DNA from: Allium sativum
Lineage: Eukaryota; Streptophyta; Magnoliopsida; Asparagales; Amaryllidaceae
Assembly (NCBI GenBank): GCA_030737875.1
Contig: CM060915.1
Coordinates: 630,542,786-630,606,785, forward strand
DNA: 64,000 bases
Direction of reading: 5' to 3'
Part shown: positions 1 to 12,500 of the stretch, piece by piece
How positions within the stretch are numbered: the stretch's first letter is position 1
Layout: the number at the start of each line of letters is the position of its first letter
Notes under the pieces: generated by a model
Databases searched by the model: none
Told to the model about the DNA's origin: nothing
The model's input: the letters and a program-made list of their open reading frames with translations, nothing else
Made by a program: the position numbers and the translations under genes

Positions 1-3000
1 TCGCAATCCTCCCACCCCCAAATTAGTAATCTTCCATATATTTGAAAAATTAGTAATTATACACTCCCAAGTAGTCAAGCTCTGACCGTCTTTTGTTGAT
101 CGATCTTCGTGAATTGACAAGAGTTGTGAATATCCCATCCTCCATGCCTCAATCGCTACTTGGACAAGGTATGAATTCATGCTTCCCTTAATTTCTTACA
201 TAGTCGTATAGATTATATTTGATTCGACTTCCAATTTTTTTTTCAAAGTAATTATAAGTACTTCCTCATCTTCGTACTCTGATTGTTATATTTTGCTATA
301 GTAATCGAGCTTTATTAAAATTTGGGAATAAATAAAAATAACAGGAATAATCCATTTGTTTCCTGAAAATGACCAATATAACATTAGGTACGGTGACAAC
401 GACAATCTGAAGGAAAAGAGAAGTCATCTTTGCATAGTTACAAGATAAAAGAGGCACTCAACCAAGTTATTGTTCAAAAGTTTTGGCAAATTGGTTGCGA
501 CTTATAAAGGTTTCACTGCTCGCATCTAAAGAATGAATAAGATACTCAATTTTGACTTTGAATTTTTTCATTGCTGGGAATTTTTAATCTCCTCTTTTTT
601 ATTGCAAGGTCTACTGATAATAAAAACTGGAAAACATGACGGCATTCGCTCCAAGCAGCTGATTCAACATAGATGATTCTACCTATGACTTAAGATTGCG
701 CCAATGACTGGAATACATGTAGACTATTTTTTTCACTTTTTTACATCAACTTCCTCCTATTAGTATTGTTTACATTTTACATGGTATGCACACTGCGTTA
801 TGGTTTCAAATTTAGTTTCTCTCCTCTCCCTTCTCTTATTACCGATTTGCCATATTCTTCCACTATACAATGAAAATTTTGTGATGTATGAATCATTTGT
901 ATCAATCATTTTTATTCTGACATGTACCATCTAAACATGTTGGATTTAATCCTAATTTAACATATTTTTAACCGGTTTTCTCTTTCCAAGAGAAAAAACT
1001 AAAATATGTTGAGTCGTATATTTTGGGTTCAATTTGTGGCTGTTTCTCATTATAGTTTCTGGCATATTCCATCCATATATAATTTGGATGTAGCTCGGTG
1101 AATTATACTTAACCAGATTGGATTATAAAATATTTACATACTTCCTTTAAGTTTGATTCCATTCACCTACTTATGCAGATCGCTAAACTATGCTTAAGCC
1201 ATATAGCAAAAAAATTACGTGCACACCCCTTCATGGTGAAATATATTAGCAAACCAAAATGGCAAGCTTAACTTTTGAGAGAAACATAAACTAAGCACAT
1301 ACGCCCATTTATATAATAGATATTAGAATAATGGTGGTTTATACACACTTAACATGTTCAATCCATAGATTCTACTCTATATAACTCTTGATTTTTTTTC
1401 CAGAACAAATAGTAATAATGAACTAACATAATTTACGCAGTACAAAAGTAGAAATGGAGGATGAACAGGACTTTTACAAATATATGAGCATGTCCCTTGG
1501 TGACCTCCATATGTACTTATTTTTTCCGTAAAAATTATCACCATTGGTTATTATTGTTTTTAATCCGTCTTTTGGTCAAATTTTATTTGATCCATCTTTT
1601 GCATTATAAAAAACAATCCATTAACTAACCATGTGGTTCTTTTACTGAACGTCTCACATTACTATTGATGTTCATGAGTAACGTTCCTTAAAATCGTATT
1701 TACGCCATGGTCATGAATCATGATTGATTGGAAATTGAGAAATCTGCAGCCAATAAAGGTATGGTGCACAAGCTCATGATTCTATGTAGAAAAAGAATTT
1801 TCTTACAATTGAAGTTCCTGGAAAATTAAAAACTATTTCATTTCATTTTTTCCATGTTATGTCTGTATGTTTTTCCATGGACTCAATTATATCCTTTTCT
1901 AATGAAATGACTGATGCCTTTGATTAATATTGTACTTATTATATTCTCCCGACAAGCTTATGATCAAGACATTTGTTTTATTTTTTTACCATCTATTTAT
2001 GTACAATGTAACTAACGTTATAGTACTAAAAAACGATGCACATTTAATTTGCTGCTATTGTTGGTTACTAATCTTTGTGATTTGATTCAAATTTATAATC
2101 ACCTTGATTTTCTTCATTACTTTAACAAAAATAACCATAATTATGGCATAATTTGTCCTTATTGTTTGTATTTAGACTACATAGCATAATCCTTTCTTTA
2201 ACCATAGCCGAAGAATAGTCTTGGATAACCATCTTTTATAAATGTGTCTTTATTTAATGTGCTTTGCAGCCCAAAAGACTGATATTAGAGCTGAAGGATA
2301 CACAACAACAGTTTTTTCAAGGTAACATCCTGATTTGTTTCTAATAACATAGCATGACTGAACTAAGGCAAACAGGTTAGAAATAGATGAAAGTCAGTGT
2401 TATGAAATTTCATTATTATTGAACCTCAAGTGAAAGTTTTTACTACCTGTTCTTTCTTTCTGGCACTGACAACAAGTGCTGATCCTATTTTCTATGACTA
2501 CCTTCCAATGAGAAGGGTCAAGATGGAAGGATGTTTCAAATGACCACATCTGAGGTGGTTTATATATGATTAACAATTGCTAAACACAAAAGCAGACTGT
2601 CTATACGTGATATGTCATTGCACTAATTTTCTAACTTAATTATTATTTTCCATGTATGTTTTTACATACACAAATCTGGGCTACATCTTACCTCTCATGC
2701 TACACTGATTCTATTTTACTGTTTATTTTTTGCACATACTTATTCTTCAATTTTTTATTTTGAATTACTCCAATCATTGTATATACATACAGACAAGGAA
2801 ACAAGTTACACCATAATAAACATATTGCTTCTTGGCATTTGAAAGTAGTCATTTATAATTAGTGATATACATTTTTCTGTTGCAATCCCGATAAGGTTAA
2901 CATATTTCAGTGACTATCAACTTCTGTGTACTATTATGAGGATTTGTTGGTGTAACTCTTCAAACTAAAATATTTACTACATAGCTTGCATACGGCAGAG

Positions 3001-3234
3001 AAATCAACCACATCGTGCACTATCCTATTAAGTGTATTTCACTATTATTTTTCTAAGACATACACATATATCTGTATGAGGATTAATTAGTATTAATTCT
3101 AAATAAAATGGCTTTACTGTAAATAAAATATAGGTAATTGTTATGATAGCATTAATTTTACACATACCGTTGTAAAAAGAAATGGATGAAGATATGTAAG
3201 GCATGAATATGTTGTATCCCACACTATTTGTGTC
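1..3234. other. AT-rich host-like DNA, no protein gene supported
   Basis: No long open reading frame and no recognisable protein are seen on either strand. The sequence is AT-rich with short T-rich stretches, as in plant introns or intergenic DNA. One 52-nt segment at 2270-2321 has a good plant acceptor before it (GTGCTTTGCAG) and a donor after it (CAAG/GTAAC), and a segment ending at 168 is followed by GTATGA. These could be exons of a non-coding transcript or of UTR sequence, but no joined frame stays open into the next candidate exon. The last five bases before 3240 are the left target-site duplication of the LARD-1 element. Confidence 0.5.
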
Positions 3235-3678
3235 TTCAGTGTAACACCCCGTAATTCTGTAACACCAAGATTCACGAATCAAGGCATAATTAAGAGTTAA
3301 AATAAAAATCAAGGAAAACGGGCTACGCCATTGCGTTTGTCTCGGAAAAATACGCGAAATAGAGTCCGAATTTTCGAAAATCGGAGTCCGTATGACCAAG
3401 ATATGGCCCGTCAAAGTTTTCAGAAAATTCCAAGTTCAAAACAGTTTAAAAACTGGAGCCAAATTCGAATTCAAACACACAGGGGGCAGGGCGGGAAAAT
3501 TCCCGCCCAGGTCAAGTCGACAGGGGTGTCGACTGCGCAGTCGACCCCCCCCCCCCACCCACATGCCGACTGCCCAGTCGACATGGGTGTCGACCTGGGT
3601 CCCGAAATCCAGTTTTCTGCACCCAGTTCGTTCTTCTGTATCTAGACGCCATTCTGACCAGGTTCGTCCGCCTAACAC

Positions 3679-3686
3679 TATATAAA
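3679..3686 (+). promoter_or_regulatory. Candidate TATA box of LARD-1 5' LTR
   Basis: TATATAAA lies about 440 bp into the LTR, after a GC-rich U3 segment and before a CT-rich stretch that would be the start of the transcript. It is kept at 9978-9985 in the 3' LTR. This is a positional and motif inference. Confidence 0.6.
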
Positions 3687-4073
3687 CAGCCCTGGTCTTC
3701 TTCTCTATTCACTATTCTTTTCTATCCTTATACTGCCTCTGAGAAAATAAAAAAATAAGAAGATAATACAAAAATCCAAGACAAGGTTATGCTGCTCAAG
3801 TTGTCTAAAAGAGATTCAAAGCTTCAAGATAAGGATTAAAGGCTAAACGTCGCACGAATCATAGCAACGCCTCCTTTCTATTCTAATCTAATCTCTGTAA
3901 GTCAGTTATTTTTAGATTTGAACGTTTTTCTTTGTTCGTGACATGAAATTAAAGGAATAAAAGAATATGCCTAATCTCTCTCTCTCCCTCTCTCTCTATT
4001 CGAATCAGTGCCTATATTCTTGGACCTAATCAAGAACTGTTATGATTCAAGGACAAATAAGACTGTATGCCTC

Positions 4074-4222
4074 TTTGACTATGAACATTGCCTATGACTG
4101 TGAACGTTGCCTATGATTATGAACATTGCCTATGACTATGGACATTGCCTATGACTATGAACGTTGCCTATGACTATAAACATTACCTATGACTATGGAC
4201 ATTGCCTATGAATGTGACTGTG
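4074..4222 (+). repeat. Short tandem array in LARD-1 5' LTR
   Basis: About seven imperfect units of roughly 20 bp built on ATGACTATGAACATTGCCT. The matching array in the 3' LTR lies at about 10372-10520, with base and unit differences between the two. Confidence 0.8.
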
Positions 4223-4375
4223 ACTATGAGAATTATTTCCTTGACTAAGCTTATGCTTTTGATTTGGAAACATAAACTATTGCCTATGACATAACAAGGA
4301 CAACTGTGACTAAACACCTATGATTTCTGACTAGGAAAGGGTTGCTGTGAAATTGGGTCTAAACCTGATCTTTCT

Positions 4376-4555
4376 ATTCTGTCTACCCTTGGTTTTCGTT
4401 GGTTTTAGACCTTGGGAATTTACCTATTAAGTTACGTCTACCCATGTTCTTGAACCTACGTCTCTATTCTGTCTATTCTTGGTTTTCTTTGGTTTTAGAC
4501 CTTGGGAATTTACCTATTAAGTTAGGTCTACCCATGTTCTTGAACCGACGTCATT
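4376..4555 (+). repeat. Two-copy direct repeat (~90 bp) in LARD-1 5' LTR
   Basis: Two adjacent copies contain GGTTTTAGACCTTGGGAATT and CCCATGTTCTTGAACC with only a few differences. The same pair is present in the 3' LTR at about 10673-10852. The open frame across it is a by-product of the repeat. Confidence 0.75.
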
Positions 4556-5523
4556 ATTCAACCCTTTTTATGCCAGTTAGTATGTCTATCTTTCGCATAG
4601 CATCTTTGGCTCATTCCCTATTTTCTACGAACCTAGCTTTATTTATAAATCTAGACTGAATAATGATTATACGAACGGTGGGAATGCGGTTTGGGCAAAA
4701 TATGAAATTTACTAAAAACGTAGTTTAACTTGGAAATTGGCATAAATTGGGAACACGCATTATGGCATGTTCATAAGAATGCAATTTGGATAAATTTGAC
4801 ATGAACTATAGATTGAGTAGCCTGAATCTAGTATCGACATGTAAATCTAGCATTTACATGAATAGTGAACTAGAGTAATAAGTCTAGTTTGTCATGAATT
4901 AGAATGTTGAATTGGAATTGGATTAGCTAATTTGGAACGGTAAATATATTGGCCTAAATTTGAAATTGGCCATAATAGGGAGTAATTGGTAGGTTTAGCA
5001 AAATCATGGTGAATGACACTTGATTTGGTATAGTTTACATAACAAAAAGCATAAAAATGATTTAGAGGGAAAAATGGGCCATAAGAATGAATGTTGGCAA
5101 TTTACATTAAAAGGGAAATTAGGAAATAAGTAAATTAGGAATAATTTACTTATAGAATTTGTTCTAAACGAGAAATGTAAACTTTGACAAATTAAAGGTT
5201 TGTTAAACGACATCTCTTTTAATAACACACCAGAAAGTTCTAGGGTGACAGAGAGGATAGTGTCTAGGCTTGGGTTTGGAAAATACAAATTTCCTGCTCT
5301 CCCTGGCTATCCCTAACTGATCCGACGGACAAGATCGTTACGTTCAAAACCTGAATTGAAAACTAATCAAAACCCTTTGAATTTAGAAAACACGAATATG
5401 CCTAACCCGAGGTTAGACTGAGTTACGACGTAAACCTGCCCGGAACCAACCGGCACATCCAGTATTCGCAACAATATCTGTCTAATGTGAGTGGTCGAGG
5501 CTTTAATCTACTTAATTAAAGCT

Positions 5524-6240
5524 AGAACAATAATGGTAGGGTTAAGTTAACTAAGACACTTAACCAGTTCAACATGACAACTAAACTGATGGGTGGGGTT
5601 AGGTTCATAAAAACACTTAACACAGTTAACCTAGAATGAGAGGGTTAAGTCCATAGGAACACATAACCAACTTAACACAGTTAAGCTAGAATGGGAGGGC
5701 TAAGTCCATAGAAACACTTAACCAGACTCAAGGTAACAAGACAAGATTTGTAGGGGTTAAGTAAAGTTAATACACTTAGCCAAATTAACATGTTAACTAG
5801 ACTAGAGGTTGAGGTTAAGTAAAGTTAATACACTTAGCCAAATTAACATGTTAACTAGACCAGAGGTTGGGGTTAAGTAAAATCTAATACACTTAGCCAA
5901 TTAAATATGTTAGCTGGGCTAGACCGTAGGGGTTAAGTAAACTTGAACACTTAACCATCAGGTTGTGATAAAGGAATGGGGTTAAGTCTAAAACATGAAG
6001 GGATAATACTTAACCATTAATAACATGTTAGTTAAAACAGACGGGCAAGGTTAAGTTAAAAGGGAACACTTAACCAATACAAGGTAAAGGGGTAGGGTTA
6101 AGTAATAAGAAATACTTAACCAATATAACTCGGTTTAGGGTAAGGTTAAGTCAACATGAAGTATTGATAACACTTAAACAGTTTATCAGGATAAATGAAG
6201 AGGGTTAAGTTAGCTTGAATTGACTAATGACACTTAACCA
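5524..6240 (+). repeat. Array of hairpin-forming units in LARD-1 5' LTR
   Basis: About a dozen degenerate units of roughly 55-65 bp, each with GGGTTAAGT followed some 10-20 bases later by ACACTTAACC or a close variant. The two halves are reverse complements, so each unit can fold into a stem. The array recurs in the 3' LTR at about 11826-12535. Confidence 0.75.
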
Positions 6241-7651
6241 ACCCAAATTGACGGGAAAGAGAACTAAGTAGTAATTCTTAGTATAACACGGGAAGGAGCG
6301 AATGTCCGTCCGAGAAGGCTCCAACGAATTTGGTTACGAAGCCCGAGGCTTCGAGGGGACGTGAGGGTACTCTTGGTATCCCTCTATGAGACTGCAGATG
6401 ATCCTCCTGGGCTCACAGAGGTTAAGGTCTGCGTAGAAGAACCAGGGGTATGCCTTGGTTGCAATATATTTGGCAACCTAAAGACTAGGATGGACCGACG
6501 TGATTCGGCGAGAAAACGGTAGCCCTGTGATAGCAACTCGTCGTCTACCATCCATCTTGAGTCAGTCGAGATACGTGAAGCGGAAAGGCGGAGAACTCCA
6601 AAAGACCATAATTGCTATCTAGTTATGGGTGAGGATGGCCATAGGATAGTGGTGCACCGGGGGCCGGCGTATAGTTCTCATTTTACAAAGGGTGCCTTAC
6701 ATTAGTTGAGGGATGGGTCAAGTGGGACCATAGCCATTGGAATAAAAACAGACCATAGCATCTGCATCGGTAGATATCTGAAAGCTCCCGACCAAGTTCT
6801 GTATTCCTTGATTTGCCCTGACTCAGGACTCGATTTGCACATTACAGGACATGTGCATCTAGACAAGCGATAACGATTCACGATACAGGCGTGGGGAAGT
6901 ATAGGAACATATACCACTCTAGGTAGTGTGTCCTAGACTTGGGGGCATCATTCGACAGGTAGCATAATACCTAGTTGGACTAGGTTGAATAAACCCTGAA
7001 CTCGAGAAGCGTTCAGCAGATAGCGTAAACTCTAGTTAAATCTAGAAAGCACTTGATAGAAAACCCTATATTAGATCTAGGTAATAAATAATAAATGTAT
7101 GCCTGAAGGCAATGGAAACTACAGGGGTTGGGATCACGTTATCGTTACTAGTTGGAACACTAGTTAGGTGGTGCAGAGATATAGAAACCAGTATGACAAG
7201 AAAATAGCGAAGCGGCGAAAGTATTAGAGCATATCATGTTTATCTTATCTTAGCATATCTTGTGATTATCTTGTCTAATCCTGCTGACCCTATGGTCGTG
7301 GTGTAATCTTGTATTCAGTTAATTCATGTCGTTTTGTTTTTCCATGTTCACATGCTAGAAGTTACTGAACTTACTCAGGCTTTATGTCTGACTCTGTTTT
7401 CCTTTCGTCTTCTTTTCTTTCGTCCCCCCCCCCAGGTAGTAGAGGAGGGAGTAGTATAACACATGTTAAGTTGGACTGTCACTCTTTCCCAGCTTGAAGA
7501 TTTGTCGAAGTTTTGCTTGGATCCTCTTTTCAGATGCTATGGCTGGTTCTTGCCACATTGGGGAATATAAATGTATTTTTATGCTTCTTTATTTTGTAAG
7601 ACAGATGACACTCTGATATTGTAAAGAAATCTTTGTACAAACTATTTTATC

Positions 7652-7657
7652 AATAAA
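7652..7657 (+). terminator. Candidate poly(A) signal, LARD-1 5' LTR
   Basis: AATAAA followed by an A/T-rich stretch about 130 bp before the end of the LTR. The copy in the 3' LTR is at 13950-13955, where it would end the element transcript. Confidence 0.5.
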
Positions 7658-7788
7658 GCAAAATTTTATTTTCCGCTGTTTAAATTCTGTCTGTCTTGTA
7701 ATTTATCTGCATCTTTTACCCTAAATGCTCCACAGAACTTAGTGCATTCCCTTTGTGAGTGACACTAACGGACGTGGGGTGTTACACG

Positions 7789-7800
7789 TGGTATCAGAGC
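7789..7800 (+). other. Primer-binding site (initiator tRNA-Met), LARD-1
   Basis: TGGTATCAGAGC two bases after the 5' LTR, complementary to the 3' end of plant initiator tRNA-Met. It is where minus-strand DNA synthesis would start. Confidence 0.93.
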
Positions 7801-9534
7801 TGAAGGTTATCGGAGCAGATAAAAGATTTGAAAAATTATTTTCAAAACGGTTTTAAAAGAAGAATTTTCAAGAGAAAAGATTTGTTTTAAATGCATATTC
7901 CCCAAAGCCATACGCATTGTCTTCTCTTCCTCTGTTTGAATTCTTGTCTCCTTCTTTCTTGAGTCTGTGGGGCTCCTGGCTTTCTGGGAGGTAACCTCAT
8001 CGATGGGCGAAGTAGTGCCCGACTTCCATCTATAACCATAGTAGTTTCACCTGCGGTTAGTTTTCTGCCAAGCTTAGTAGGATTTTCCGTACGATGGAGG
8101 CAGCTTTCGAGGGATTTGTCAACATGACTACACACAGAAGGGGATGAGGAGTTTGGCTAAGGAGCACAACCCGAGGATGAGGAATTCATGGATGTAGATT
8201 TAGCTCACGAAGGAGAAAGAAATCATAAAACCTAAGATAAGAGGAAGTATCTTTGCTAGGGTATGATAGGGCATATAATTAGGGACAAGGGCAAGAATGA
8301 GGAACAAGATTTTCAGAAGGGCAAGTACATACTTTCACCACCAAGCGTACCTAGGAGAAAGATAGTAAAGTTCTGTTGGCAGAGTCTAGTTGTGTTGTCC
8401 GTACTCTTTCCTTTGGATTTAGCACTTCGCTTTTGTTTATATCCACTTCCTAGTTGAGTCTCTACACCATAGTACTGGTATAGTAAAAAGATCCCACTAG
8501 AGTCTCAAATCCAATTGGTGGTCCGACCAGTCTATTTTTAGTAGGGATTTGAGGATAGCTATCGAGTTTGCTTATATCATCTCACGTAGGTCGTCTAAAT
8601 TCGGAGGCGATATTCCTTGGATGCTTGTCTGATATTGGTTTAGGCCTTTGGGGCTTGTACTTGAGGAATGTCGAGTTCGACTAGGGTGGTTTGCGTGAGA
8701 AATGAATAGTTGTGGCAGGCACTCTAGAAAGTGCGTAGTGACCTTTTTACCCTCATAGTTATAGCGTGATGGATAAGCTAAGAGGAGAGACCTCTAATCA
8801 TCTTAGTACATACACTTGGTATCATAGTTGACATCTGTTTACTTTAGAGATGGAGGTCAGAAACTTCACAATCGTGAAGTTAAATTAGTTAAGATACAGT
8901 GGAGTAAAGCTCAAGAAGGCTAGATACTAGCATCATACCCTTTTTTCTTGGGTGCATCCTTGATTTCTTTTGTTTGTAGGAGCTTTACACATAAGTGTTC
9001 CTCTCTTTCCAAAGTATATCCTCTAGGACGTATCATCGATCCTTAGGTAGAAGCCAATGGATGTAAACATGTATTTGAAACATGTTATGGTTGAATGGTT
9101 GCAAGTGGTTGCAAATGGTTGCTCGTGAATGCATATGCATACGCATTAGGCACTAGATCAAGTTCGGACTCTTTCATATTGCATTTACAGATATGTATTT
9201 GTTTGTAAGTTGAACTTGATATGTTATCATATGGATGTTGCATATGGATGAATGGCTGTGCACGCATGTAGTATTTACATAACTAGGGATGCTTGCATAC
9301 ATGGTTGGACGCATGGCACTGACATAATTTGCATTAAGGAAGTCAACTAAATCAGTAGACCGCCTGGTTTTGCATTAGATAAAGACATACACACACACTA
9401 CGCATATGAACATGAAAGCATTAGAAATCTTTTAAGGACAATGAATGCCTGTAATTGAATGGTTGAGTAGATGGGTGATTGGATGGTAAGACACATTCTT
9501 CCTAACTTGAAGATTTCGGGGACGAAATCCTTTT

Positions 9535-9547
9535 AAGTGGGGGAGAA
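9535..9547 (+). other. Polypurine tract, LARD-1
   Basis: AAGTGGGGGAGAA directly before the 3' LTR, preceded by TTCGGGGACGAAATCC, a context typical of plant Ty3/gypsy elements. It would prime plus-strand DNA. Confidence 0.9.
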
Positions 9548-12500
9548 TGTAACACCCCGTAATTATGTAACACTAAGATTCACGAATCAAGGAAGAATTA
9601 AGAGTTAAAATCAAAATCATGGGAAACGGGCTACGCCATCGCGTTCGTCTCGGAAAAATATGCGAAATAGAGTTCGAATTTTCGAAAATCGGAGTCCGTA
9701 TGACCAAGATATGGCCCGTCAAAGTTTTTAGAAAATTCCAAGTTCAAAACAGTTTAAAAACTAGAGCCAAATTCGAATTCAAACACACAGGGGGCAGGGA
9801 GGGAAAATTCCCTCCCAGGTCAAGTCGACAGGGGTGTCGACTGTGCAGTCGACACCCCCCCATGCCGACTGCCCAGTCGACATGGGTGTCGACCTGGGTC
9901 CGGAAATCCAGTTTTCTGCACCCAGTTCGTTCTTCTGTATCTAGACGCCATTCTGACCAGGTTCGTCCGCCTAACACTATATAAACAGCCTTGGTCTTCT
10001 TCTCTATTCACAATTATTTTCTATCCTTATGCTGCCTCTGAGAAAATATAAAAATAAGAAGATAATACAAAAATCCAAGACAAGGTTATGCTGCTCAAGT
10101 TGTCTAGAAGAGATTCAAAGCTTCAAGATAAGGATTAAAGGCTAAACGTCGCACGAATCATAGCAACGCCTCCTTTCTATTCTAATATAATCTTTGTAAG
10201 TCAGTTATTTTTAGATTTGAACGTTTTTCTTTGTTCGTGACATGAAATTAAAGGAATAAAAGAATATGCCAAATCTCTCTCTCTCTCTCTCTTTATTCGA
10301 ATCAGTGCCTATATTCTTGGACCTAATCAAGAACTGTTATGATTCAAGGACAAATAAGACTGTATGCCTCTTTGACTATGAACATTGCCTATGACTGTGA
10401 ACGTTGCCTATGACTATGAACATTGCCTATGACTATGGACATTGCATATGACAGTGAACGTTGCCTATGACTATGAACATTGCCTATGACTATGGACATT
10501 GCCTATGAATGTAACTGTGACTATGAGAATAATTTCCTTGACTAAGCTTATGCTTTTGATTTGGAAACATAAACTATTGCCTATGACATAAAAAGGACAA
10601 CTGTGACTAAACACCTATGATTTCTGACTAGGAAATGGTTGCTGTGAAATTGGGTCTAAACCTGATCTTTCTATTCTGTCTATCCTTGGTTTTCGTTGGT
10701 TTTAGACCTTGGGAATTTACCTATTAAGTTAGGTCTACCCATGTTCTTGAACCTATGTCACTATTCTGTCTATTCTTGGTTTTCTTTGGTTTTAGACCTT
10801 GGGAATTTACCTATTAAGTTAGGTCTACCCATGTTCTTGAACCAACGTCGTTATTCAACCCTTTTTATGCCAGTTAGCATGTCTATCTTTCGCATAGCAT
10901 CTTTGGTTCATTCCCTATTTTCTACGAACCTAGCTTTATTTATAAATCTAGACTGAATCATGATTATACGAACGGTGGGAATGCGGTTTGGGCAAAATAT
11001 GAAATTTACTAAAAACGTAGTTTAACTTGGAAATTGGCATTGGGAACACGCATTATGGCATGTTCATAAGAATGTAAGTTGGATAAATTTGACATGAACT
11101 ATAGATTGAGTAGCCTGAATCTAGTATCGACATGTAAATCTAGCATTTACATGAATAGTGAACTAGAGTAATAAGTCTAGTTTGACATGAATTAGAATGT
11201 TGAATTGGAATTGGATTAGCTAATTTGGAACGGTAAATATATTGGCCTAAATTTGAAATTGGCCATAATAGGGAGTAATTGTCAGGTTTAGCAAAATCAT
11301 GGTTAATGACACTTGATTTGGTATAGTTTACATACCAAAAAGCATAAACATGATTTAGAGGGAAAAATGGGCCATAAGAATGAATGTTGACAATTTACAT
11401 TAAAAGGGAAATTAGGAAATAAGTAAATTAGGAATAATTTACTTATAGAATTTGTTCTAAACGAGAAATGTAAACATAGACAAATTAAAGGTTTGTTAAA
11501 CGACATCTCTTTTAATAACACACCAGAAAGTTCTAGGGTGACAGAGAGGATAGTGTTTAGGCTTGGGTTTGGAAAATACAAGTTTCCTGCTCTCCCTGGC
11601 CATCCCTAACTGATCCGACGGACGGGATGGTTACTTTCAAAACCTGAATTGAAAACTAATCAAAACCCTTTGAATTTAGAAAACACGAATATGCCTAACC
11701 CGAGGTTAGACTGAGTTGCGATGTAAACCTGCCCGGAACCAACCGGCACATCCAGTATTCGCAACAATATCTGTCTAATGTGAGTGGTCGTGGCTTTAAT
11801 CTACTTAATTAAAGCTAGAACAAGAATGGTAGGGTTAAGTCAACTAAGACACTTAACCAGTTCAACATGACAACTAAACTGATGGGTGGGGTTAGGTTCA
11901 TAAAAACACTTAACACAGTTAAGCTAGAATGGGAGGGTTAAGTCCATAGGAACACTTAACCAACTTAACACAGTTAAGCTAGAATGGGAGGGCTAAGTCC
12001 ATAGAAACACTTAACCAGACTCAAGGTAACAAGACAAGATTTGTAGGGGTTAAGTAAAGTTAATACACTTAGCCAAATTAACATGTTAACTAGACTAGAG
12101 GTTGGGGTTAAGTAAAGTTAATACACTTAGCCAAATTAACATGTTAACTAGACCAGAGGTTGGGGTTAAGTAAAATCTAATACACTTAGCTAATTTAATA
12201 TGTTAGCTGGGCTAGACCGTAGGGGTTAAGTAAACTTGAACACTTAACCATCAGGTTGTGATAAAGGAATGAGGTTAAGTCTAAAACATGAAGGGGTAAT
12301 ACTTAACCATTAATAACATGTTAGTTAAAACAGACGGGCAAGGTTAAGTTAAAAGGGAACACTTAACCAATACAAGGTGAAGGGGTAGGGTTAAGTAATA
12401 AGAAATACTTAACCAATATAACTTGGTTTAGGGTAAGGTTAAGTCAACATGAAGTATTGATAACACTTAACCAGTTTATCAGGATAAATGAAGAGGGTTA

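Larger units (their letters stand above)
3240..7786 (+). repeat. LARD-1 5' LTR (4,547 bp)
   Basis: It begins TGTAACACCCC and ends GGGGTGTTACA, an 11-bp perfect terminal inverted repeat. Inside, in order, are a U3 stretch with several GTCGAC palindromes (about 3516-3600), a TATA box (3679-3686), a CT-rich leader, a short tandem array (about 4074-4222), a direct repeat (about 4376-4555), an inverted-repeat-rich array (about 5524-6240) and an AATAAA signal (7652-7657). Short frames on both strands recur at the matching place in the other LTR only because the DNA is duplicated; none resembles a protein. Confidence 0.93.
7787..9547 (+). other. LARD-1 interior, non-coding
   Basis: Between the LTRs lie 1,761 bp without gag, protease, RT or integrase in any frame. 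The first ~150 bp (primer-binding site, a TTTGAAAA/TTTTCAAA inverted repeat at 7827-7846, and a stretch with CCCCAAAGCCATA near 7898) match the leader of the Tekay-like element. From about 8960 to 9547 the sequence matches the 3' interior of the same element, including GCATTAGGCACTAGATC (9142-9158). The ~1 kb between these (about 7940-8950) has no match in this window and no recognised content. Confidence 0.85.

Noticed and set aside
15..168. Possible 5' exon ending at GACAAG/GTATGA
   Set aside because: Its short open frame does not join any following candidate exon without a stop, and the product is not recognised.
3331..3712. Overlapping frames on both strands near the LARD-1 LTR start, repeated near 9619-10011
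   Set aside because: They are created by the GTCGAC-rich U3 sequence and duplicated with the LTR. The copies differ by frame-changing indels.
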